Shown: one piece after another, positions 59,608 through 64,000 of the stretch
How positions within the stretch are numbered: position 1 is the first letter of the stretch
Layout of the letters: every line of letters begins with the position of its first letter
Notes under the pieces: generated by a model
What the model saw: only the letters and a program-made list of their open reading frames with translations
Database searches by the model: none
What the model was told of the DNA's origin: nothing
NCBI RefSeq assembly: GCF_003711395.1
Contig: NZ_PJRJ01000001.1
Coordinates: forward strand, 1-64,000
Direction: 5' to 3'
DNA: 64,000 nucleotides
From: Acinetobacter sp. B51(2017)
Lineage (GTDB): Bacteria; Pseudomonadota; Gammaproteobacteria; Pseudomonadales; Moraxellaceae
Made by a program: the position numbers and the translations under genes

Positions 59608-60273
59608 ATGGACAGCAAATCAATTAGATATAAAAATACTCGCCTACTTGTTGATCAAGTTGGTGGTGTATCCAATTTCGCTGATAAAATTGGGAAGGGA
59701 CAGTCTCAAACTAGTCAATTCGCTGGGACCAATCCAATTAAAGGTATTGGAAATAAGGTTGCACGTGAAATAGAAGAAGCCTTTGGAAAACCTCATGGTT
59801 GGTTAGACACTTTACAACAATCAGATCAGAATAAAGTTGTATCAAACGTCACAGCGGCTTTCCCTCTAATTGGACGTCTTGTTCCCCTGATTTCCTGGAT
59901 ACAAGCTGGTAAATGGACGGCCGTGGATTCTGTTCCTTATGACACCGAATGTGACGAATGGCTTCCCCCTAATCCTAAGTGTGGGAAGAATGGTTATGGG
60001 TTACAGGTTGTTGGTGAGTCTATGCTTCCCGATTTTAGACCAGGTGACAAAATTTATGTGAATCCGGACTTTCAACCAAATGAATTAAAAACTGGCGATC
60101 TTGTAATTGTTTCTTGTGAAAGCGATGCAGAAGCTACATTTAAGAAATTAATCTTAGAAAGTGGTCATATCTACCTACAACCACTCAATCCCAATTGGCC
60201 AGAACAAACTATCCCTCTAATAGATGGATGTAAATTAGTCGGCAAGGTCGTTGGATTATATAGGGACGTTTAA
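59608..60273 (+). CDS. CI-like phage repressor, S24 peptidase family
   Basis: This 221-residue lysogenic repressor has an N-terminal helix-turn-helix (VDQVGGVSNFADKIGKGQSQ) and a C-terminal S24 domain. The catalytic Ser is in VVGESMLPDF and the catalytic Lys in EATFKKLIL. SOS-induced RecA would trigger autocleavage, probably at an Ala-Gly bond in the QAGKW region. TTAGGA precedes the start. It is followed 13 bases later by the ABC-3C genes, so one transcript from PRM is likely to carry all four. Confidence 0.88.
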   Translation: MDSKSIRYKNTRLLVDQVGGVSNFADKIGKGQSQTSQFAGTNPIKGIGNKVAREIEEAFGKPHGWLDTLQQSDQNKVVSNVTAAFPLIGRLVPLISWIQAGKWTAVDSVPYDTECDEWLPPNPKCGKNGYGLQVVGESMLPDFRPGDKIYVNPDFQPNELKTGDLVIVSCESDAEATFKKLILESGHIYLQPLNPNWPEQTIPLIDGCKLVGKVVGLYRDV

Positions 60274-60286
60274 ATAGGCTTTTCAT

Positions 60287-61255
60287 ATGTCAAACTCGCA
60301 AGTAAATTATATTTATAATCTATTGTTTAAAGTACAAATTCTCCAAAAATCTGGTGAAGCATTTATGTGCTTATTTAATGACGTAATGGCTTTTTCAGAT
60401 GAGAGATTTCAATCTATTGCTCCTTGGGGTAAGTGGGGAGATGGCGGGAATGATGGATTTATTCAAGATGAGGGCCATTATTTTCAAGTATACGCACCTA
60501 AACCTAACACTAATTGGAGCCCTCCTGAAGCCTTCAATAAAGCAAAAACTGATTTTCATAAACTCGGAAAGAAATGGCTAGATGTCAAAAAATATAGTTT
60601 TGTTCTTAATGATAGATTCGAAGGTTCACCTGCTCCTCTAAATTCCGCTTTACAAGAATTTAAAAACGAAACCTCGCTAGAGTTATGCGACTGTTTATGT
60701 TCAAGAAAATTACTCACTAGATTTAATAAGCTTCCTGACGATCTAAAAAGTCTTGTAGTTGGAGGTGTTCCTAATATCGAAGATGTAACTCTAAATCTTC
60801 ATAATAATGAAATTCATACATTATTATTATATTTAAGTGATAAATCTCATAACTCAAAGATCTCTCTCCTTGATATTAATGTACCTGATTTTGAAAGAAA
60901 AATTACTTTAAATAATTTAAACCCATATATTGCTGAGGAATTAAGAACAAATATAAAAAAAGTAAGCCTTATTGATGAATATTTAGACTCAGTGAGAGGC
61001 GGAATTTCACAAGAGATAAGTAACTATATTCATGAGATATATGAAAAAAGTAAACTTTTATTCAATGGTCAAAATGATGAAATAGACCTACAATATGCTT
61101 GGATCAAAGATGAAATTATCCCTCCAGAAGTCAGAAACAACCCAGCTCAAAGAATGGCTCTTGCAGGATATAGATCCGTTTCCTCTATCGTTTTGGCTAA
61201 ATACTTTGAAAGTTGCGACGTCTATGAACATCCTGACAGCTTTGCTACCGCATAA
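60287..61255 (+). CDS. ABC-three-component (ABC-3C) system effector-type protein
   Basis: This 322-residue protein has an N-terminal domain with E24, GDGGNDG (51-57) and FQVYAP (66-71). That spacing resembles the restriction-endonuclease (Mrr-like) GDGGxDG ... QxK core, but the lysine is replaced by Tyr69. The C-terminal half (about 150-322) is the helical ABC-3C domain. In these predicted conflict systems the protein pairs with a middle component and an SMC-like ATPase, both encoded next. It starts 13 bases after cI and overlaps the middle component by 32 bases. Confidence 0.75.
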   Translation: MSNSQVNYIYNLLFKVQILQKSGEAFMCLFNDVMAFSDERFQSIAPWGKWGDGGNDGFIQDEGHYFQVYAPKPNTNWSPPEAFNKAKTDFHKLGKKWLDVKKYSFVLNDRFEGSPAPLNSALQEFKNETSLELCDCLCSRKLLTRFNKLPDDLKSLVVGGVPNIEDVTLNLHNNEIHTLLLYLSDKSHNSKISLLDINVPDFERKITLNNLNPYIAEELRTNIKKVSLIDEYLDSVRGGISQEISNYIHEIYEKSKLLFNGQNDEIDLQYAWIKDEIIPPEVRNNPAQRMALAGYRSVSSIVLAKYFESCDVYEHPDSFATA

Positions 61256-61484
61256 ACACACTTTATTTTCAGAGTCATTAATTGGAGTAGCAGGTTTCTT
61301 AAACTCTATTATGCCAATGAATAGTTTAACTATTGAAGAGCTATGGACTTTAGTTGAGACAAATCATAAAATTTATCCCACCACCATAACCTTCGAGCAA
61401 ACTATTTTAGCCACAGACATCTTATTTGCAATTAATCTTATTGATTTACTTCCTGATGGTCGTATTCAGAAGCTTCCAATATGA
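61224..61484 (+). CDS. ABC-3C system middle component (MC6-like)
   Basis: This 86-residue protein begins MNILTALLPHKHTLFSESLI, then GVAGFLNSIMPMNSLTIEEL, a pattern matching middle component proteins of ABC-3C systems. These link the effector to the ATPase. The ATG at 61224 is chosen because the family-like sequence begins there; the open frame extends to 61095 within the previous gene. Its stop overlaps the ATPase start by 4 bases. Confidence 0.7.
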   Translation: MNILTALLPHKHTLFSESLIGVAGFLNSIMPMNSLTIEELWTLVETNHKIYPTTITFEQTILATDILFAINLIDLLPDGRIQKLPI

Positions 61485-63199
61485 ATTTACTAAAAATTGA
61501 ATCTGATCTTCAAAGCTTTAAAACTATCGATTTTAAACCAACAGGTTTAAATATAATCTTGGGGGATGACCCGGCCAATGCTACAGAAGATGGTGGAAGT
61601 AATGGTGTGGGGAAAACACTTAGTTTAGGAATATTGCATCACTGTTTAGGTGCACAAAATGCTATTCCTAAAATAGCGAAAAAAATGCCTCAAAAAGTAT
61701 TTACGTTACATTACCAATTTGATAGTTATAGAAATAAGATTTCTAGAAATGCTTTAGGAAATGAAATTACATTAAATAAACATACTTATAAAATAAAAGA
61801 ATTCCGAGAGCATTTAAATAATGCTGGTTTTTTTTACATACCTAATGATTCAGAATATCTAAGCTTCAGAACTTTAATTAAAAGATTTTCTAGACTAACT
61901 AAAAAAGACTGTGATCATCCTCTGCAAACAGAATCTGAGAATGACTATCAATCTTTATTAACCTCTTTACATCTTTTAGGGACGGATATTTCTTTAGTTA
62001 TTCGAAAGAAAAAATTAAAGAATGACTTGGATTCTATTTCTCAAGAGCTTAAAACTTTCAAGACTAGTGCCACGCTAAAATCTTTAGTTTTAAATGGAAA
62101 AAACCCAAAAATACAATTAGATAAAACCTTAATCGAAATCGAGGCTCTCCAAAAAAAGCTCGACAACTTTGAGGTTGTAGACGACTTTAAGATTATTGAA
62201 AGGGAAGCAAATGCTCTTAAGCAACTAATTGCAAAAAATGAGAGAGAAATTTCTATTTTAAATTTCAATAAAAGTAATATTATCAAGTCTCTTCAAGTCT
62301 CTCCTGATATTTCAAAAAATGACTTAACAGAAATGTATAACGGATTAGAGGCCATTTTTAAACCTGAAATTTTAAAGCACTTTGATGCAGTAGAAAAGTT
62401 TCATAATACAATTTCACAGAATAGAGAAAAACGTCTAAAAGATGAGCTAATAAGTATTGATAATAAAATTGCTAAATTAACTGATTTAAATAAAGTTAAT
62501 TTAGATATACAACAGAATAAGATTAATTACTTAAAAGGCAAAAGCGCTTTAGACGAATACACTGTTATGGCTAATAAATTAGTCGAACTAAAGAACACAT
62601 ATCAAACTGTGACTAAATTTTTAAACTTAGAAAATCAATTAAATAAGAATAAACTCGATATTCAAGAAGAAATGATCAAAGAGGATCGTCGTACCCTAAA
62701 TTACATTGAAACAAACCCTCTAGATGAAAAAGATCATATTTTCAAAGATTTTATTAGTCAATTATACGATCAAGCTGCTGCTGGTATTTTTTTAGAAAAC
62801 AATCCAGGTACTAACCAACTACGTTATAATTTAAAAGTAGAAATTGATGGGGCTGATTCAGATGGAATTGATAATGCTAGAGTTTTAGCCTTTGATATGT
62901 TGAACTTACTGCATGGTAACAACCATAGGATCAATTTTGTTTGGCACGATAATCGTTTATTTGCTGATATTAATCCGAAAGCTCGGGCATCTTGGTTTAA
63001 ATTTATTTTAAATAAGCTTAAGTTTACAAATAAACAATATATTGTTTCTCTGAATAAAGAAAATCTTCTTAGCATGAAAGAATATCTTTCCTACGAAGAA
63101 TACGAAGAAATTCAAAAATGTATTGTTCTACACCTGAAAGGTGATATTCCTGAAAACAAACTTTTAGGGGTTCAGATTGAAAGTTATTCAGAAACCTAA
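61481..63199 (+). CDS. ABC-3C system ATPase, DUF2326 SMC-like protein
   Basis: This 572-residue ABC ATPase has Walker A GSNGVGKT (39-46, Lys45) and a long coiled coil (about 180-420). The C-terminal DUF2326-type domain has DNARVLAFDMLNLLHGNNHR, then INFVWHDNRLFADINPKARA. The usual Walker B acidic pair is represented by the HDN segment. The protein resembles SMC/RecN/Rad50 ATPases and probably senses DNA or nucleoprotein. It is the last gene of the cassette and is followed by an intrinsic terminator. Confidence 0.82.
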   Translation: MNLLKIESDLQSFKTIDFKPTGLNIILGDDPANATEDGGSNGVGKTLSLGILHHCLGAQNAIPKIAKKMPQKVFTLHYQFDSYRNKISRNALGNEITLNKHTYKIKEFREHLNNAGFFYIPNDSEYLSFRTLIKRFSRLTKKDCDHPLQTESENDYQSLLTSLHLLGTDISLVIRKKKLKNDLDSISQELKTFKTSATLKSLVLNGKNPKIQLDKTLIEIEALQKKLDNFEVVDDFKIIEREANALKQLIAKNEREISILNFNKSNIIKSLQVSPDISKNDLTEMYNGLEAIFKPEILKHFDAVEKFHNTISQNREKRLKDELISIDNKIAKLTDLNKVNLDIQQNKINYLKGKSALDEYTVMANKLVELKNTYQTVTKFLNLENQLNKNKLDIQEEMIKEDRRTLNYIETNPLDEKDHIFKDFISQLYDQAAAGIFLENNPGTNQLRYNLKVEIDGADSDGIDNARVLAFDMLNLLHGNNHRINFVWHDNRLFADINPKARASWFKFILNKLKFTNKQYIVSLNKENLLSMKEYLSYEEYEEIQKCIVLHLKGDIPENKLLGVQIESYSET

Positions 63200-63218
63200 A
63201 TCTATTAAAAAATTCATA

Positions 63219-63246
63219 ACCCACTGATATAGTGGGTTTTTTATTA
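63219..63246 (+). terminator. terminator of the cI/ABC-3C operon
   Basis: ACCCACT/AGTGGGT with a five-base loop and a T6 run lies 20 bases after the ATPase stop. It isolates the lysogenic operon from the rightward early operon. Confidence 0.8.
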
Positions 63247-63341
63247 CTAAAATATCCTTTTTTGTTCTTAGGAAATATGACGTTATACAAAGAGATTTTA
63301 AACCTTATAAACAACCAAAAAGATAAAAATATTCGCACCAC

Positions 63342-63370
63342 TTGCCATTTAATTACCTTTTAGGTAATAT
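63342..63370 (+). promoter_or_regulatory. early rightward promoter (PL-like) with operator
   Basis: The -35 TTGCCA (63342-63347) and -10 TAATAT (63365-63370) are 17 bp apart. The operator ATTACCTTTTAGGTAAT (63352-63368), identical to site 1 near cI, overlaps the -10 in the same way. It should therefore be repressed in the lysogen. Confidence 0.7.
63352..63368. promoter_or_regulatory. CI/Cro operator (distal copy)
   Basis: A perfect 17-bp match to the operator at 59504-59520, 3.8 kb away on the other side of the cI/ABC-3C genes. Confidence 0.75.
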
Positions 63371-63388
63371 AAATCTCACAGACAACAA

Positions 63389-63424
63389 AAAACCTCAGCT
63401 ACTTTCGACGGGAACTGAGGTTTT
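63389..63424 (+). terminator. leader hairpin of the rightward early operon
   Basis: A 10-bp stem AAAACCTCAG/CTGAGGTTTT with a 16-base loop ends in T4 about 12 bases after the predicted start of the transcript. It may be an attenuator controlled by an antitermination system. Confidence 0.5.
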
Positions 63425-63443
63425 GCAAAACTGCGAGATCATT

Positions 63444-63662
63444 ATGCAACAAACAATTAAAAACAGTCAAACCCCTGAGTTTGATACGAACAAAACTCAA
63501 ACGACTCCTATCCTCTACCGTGAGCCTAAGCCTAGCGAACAAGGCTCATGCCCAAAGAAAAAGCTTATGGCTAACCTATTCGACTTTACCGTATTTATTG
63601 CTGTGGCAATCGTGTCTTGGTTGGTGATCACTGTATTTCTAACTGCAGTATTGGGGGGCTGA
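63444..63662 (+). CDS. small membrane protein of the rightward early operon
   Basis: This 72-residue protein starts MQQTIKNSQTPEFDTNKTQT with a polar N-terminal half and one C-terminal membrane helix (FTVFIAVAIVSWLVITVFLT). An ATG at 63342 in the same frame is inside the promoter-operator, so I use 63444. It is the first gene of the PL-like operon. No family is recognised. Confidence 0.65.
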   Translation: MQQTIKNSQTPEFDTNKTQTTPILYREPKPSEQGSCPKKKLMANLFDFTVFIAVAIVSWLVITVFLTAVLGG

Positions 63663-63664
63663 TC

Positions 63665-63883
63665 ATGAGTACAAAAAATACAATATCAAAAATGATGGTC
63701 GAAAAGATTGCTCATAGAACAGTTAAGGATGGTGAGGAATGCCATCTCGTTTTAACGGTTGATGACTTTGGAAGTGATACCTACACCATCTCAACCAATA
63801 ATGTTGATGTTTATTTAAGTGGATCTGAAATCGAACTCGCCTACTTAATGCTCCAAAAAATTAAAGAATTAAATGGGGGTTAA
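63665..63883 (+). CDS. 72-residue early phage protein
   Basis: This small soluble protein contains MMVEKIAHRTVKDGEECHLV and TISTNNVDVYLSGSEIELAY. It is translated 2 bases after the previous stop, with GGGGGGCTGATC just before the ATG. The frame extends to 63617, but the ribosome site decides the start. No family is recognised. Confidence 0.65.
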   Translation: MSTKNTISKMMVEKIAHRTVKDGEECHLVLTVDDFGSDTYTISTNNVDVYLSGSEIELAYLMLQKIKELNGG

Positions 63884-63885
63884 TC

Positions 63886-64000
63886 ATGAACGCTTTCGTG
63901 GTACCTCAACAAAAAATCATTCCTGTACGTGCCAGTTCACTGTCAGATCTATTTGATTGCCCTGCACGTTGGGAAGCTAAGAATATCCAAAACAAGCGCA
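63886..64000 (+). CDS. PD-(D/E)XK nuclease superfamily protein (partial, start only)
   Basis: Only 38 codons are visible before the window edge: MNAFVVPQQK, then IPVRASSLSDLFDCPARWEA. The segment with ASSLSDLFDCPARW is the typical start of RecB/Cas4-like phage exonucleases. In lambda the same operon carries the Exo recombinase, so a recombination function is plausible. The rest, with catalytic motifs, lies outside. Confidence 0.6.
   Translation, partial: MNAFVVPQQKIIPVRASSLSDLFDCPARWEAKNIQNKR

Larger units (their letters stand above)
26233..64000. mobile_element. lambda-like siphovirus prophage (partial, left end present)
   Basis: A continuous set of phage modules runs from lysis (26.2-27.7 kb) through tail, head and packaging (to 53.3 kb), replication (55.8-58.9 kb) and the immunity region (59.2-63.4 kb) into a rightward early operon cut by the window edge. 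Late genes are on the minus strand. Head genes are of the DUF1073 portal/DUF2213/DUF2184 type, and the tail is long with a 997-residue tape measure protein, so a siphovirus is expected. Integrase and attR are outside. The exact left boundary is not proven. Confidence 0.9.

Noticed and set aside
63277-63363. 28-codon frame with AGGA before ATG, ending in the PL-like operator
   Set aside because: It crosses the proposed -35 and operator, is followed by no coupled gene and has no family likeness. A chance frame is more likely.

Overview
The window looks like a chromosomal segment of a low-GC gammaproteobacterium, most probably Acinetobacter. This is judged from protein style, A+T-rich intergenic DNA and the gene set (class III alcohol dehydrogenase, cyanide-insensitive-type bd oxidase, fumC, many acyl-CoA dehydrogenases). 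It joins about 26 kb of ordinary chromosome to about 38 kb of a lambda-like siphovirus prophage that runs off the right edge.

Chromosomal part (1-26.2 kb). The window opens in the right end of an IS66-family element. Then come glutathione-dependent formaldehyde dehydrogenase (frmA/adhC), a phospholipase D-type lipoprotein, a uracil-DNA glycosylase-fold protein, an SGNH hydrolase and a fatty acid desaturase. A four-gene operon follows (acyl-CoA dehydrogenase, APH-type kinase, histidine phosphatase, SDR) with a divergent LysR gene; it resembles 4-hydroxyacyl-CoA catabolism. Next are cydAB with a 35-residue third subunit, a MarR/MFS pair, a GlxA-type regulator divergent from an acyl-CoA dehydrogenase, a nitroreductase, fumC and a GalE-like epimerase that lacks the catalytic lysine. 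Two related two-helix membrane proteins bracket fumC and the epimerase.

Prophage (about 26.2 kb to the edge). Late genes run leftward: small terminase, large terminase, portal, head morphogenesis, protease-scaffold, cement, DUF2184 capsid, connectors, tail tube, tape measure, tail tip, holin, endolysin and Rz/Rz1 spanins. Between tail tube and tape measure sit accessory genes, most with their own terminator: two Rha-type regulators, secreted or membrane proteins, and a cluster of 22-42-residue membrane peptides. Another accessory block (53.3-55.7 kb) carries a metallopeptidase, an unknown protein and a lipoprotein. Early genes (55.8-59.5 kb) include a candidate antiterminator, a nuclease, a methyltransferase, a lambda-O-like initiator containing an iteron origin, an Arc-like protein and Cro.

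The immunity region (59.5-63.4 kb) is the most striking part. The CI-like S24 repressor is followed 13 bp later by a complete ABC-three-component (ABC-3C) cassette: effector-type protein, middle component and DUF2326 SMC-like ATPase. This is the position rexAB occupies in lambda. Two identical 17-bp operators flank the cI/ABC-3C block, each overlapping the -10 of a divergent early promoter (PR-like leftward, PL-like rightward). The cassette is therefore expected to be expressed in the lysogen and to act in superinfection exclusion or another conflict role. The rightward early operon begins with two small proteins and the start of a PD-(D/E)XK nuclease at the window edge. The integrase and right attachment site lie outside the window. 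No tRNA, rRNA or CRISPR array was recognised, and no gene-free stretch exceeds 300 bases.
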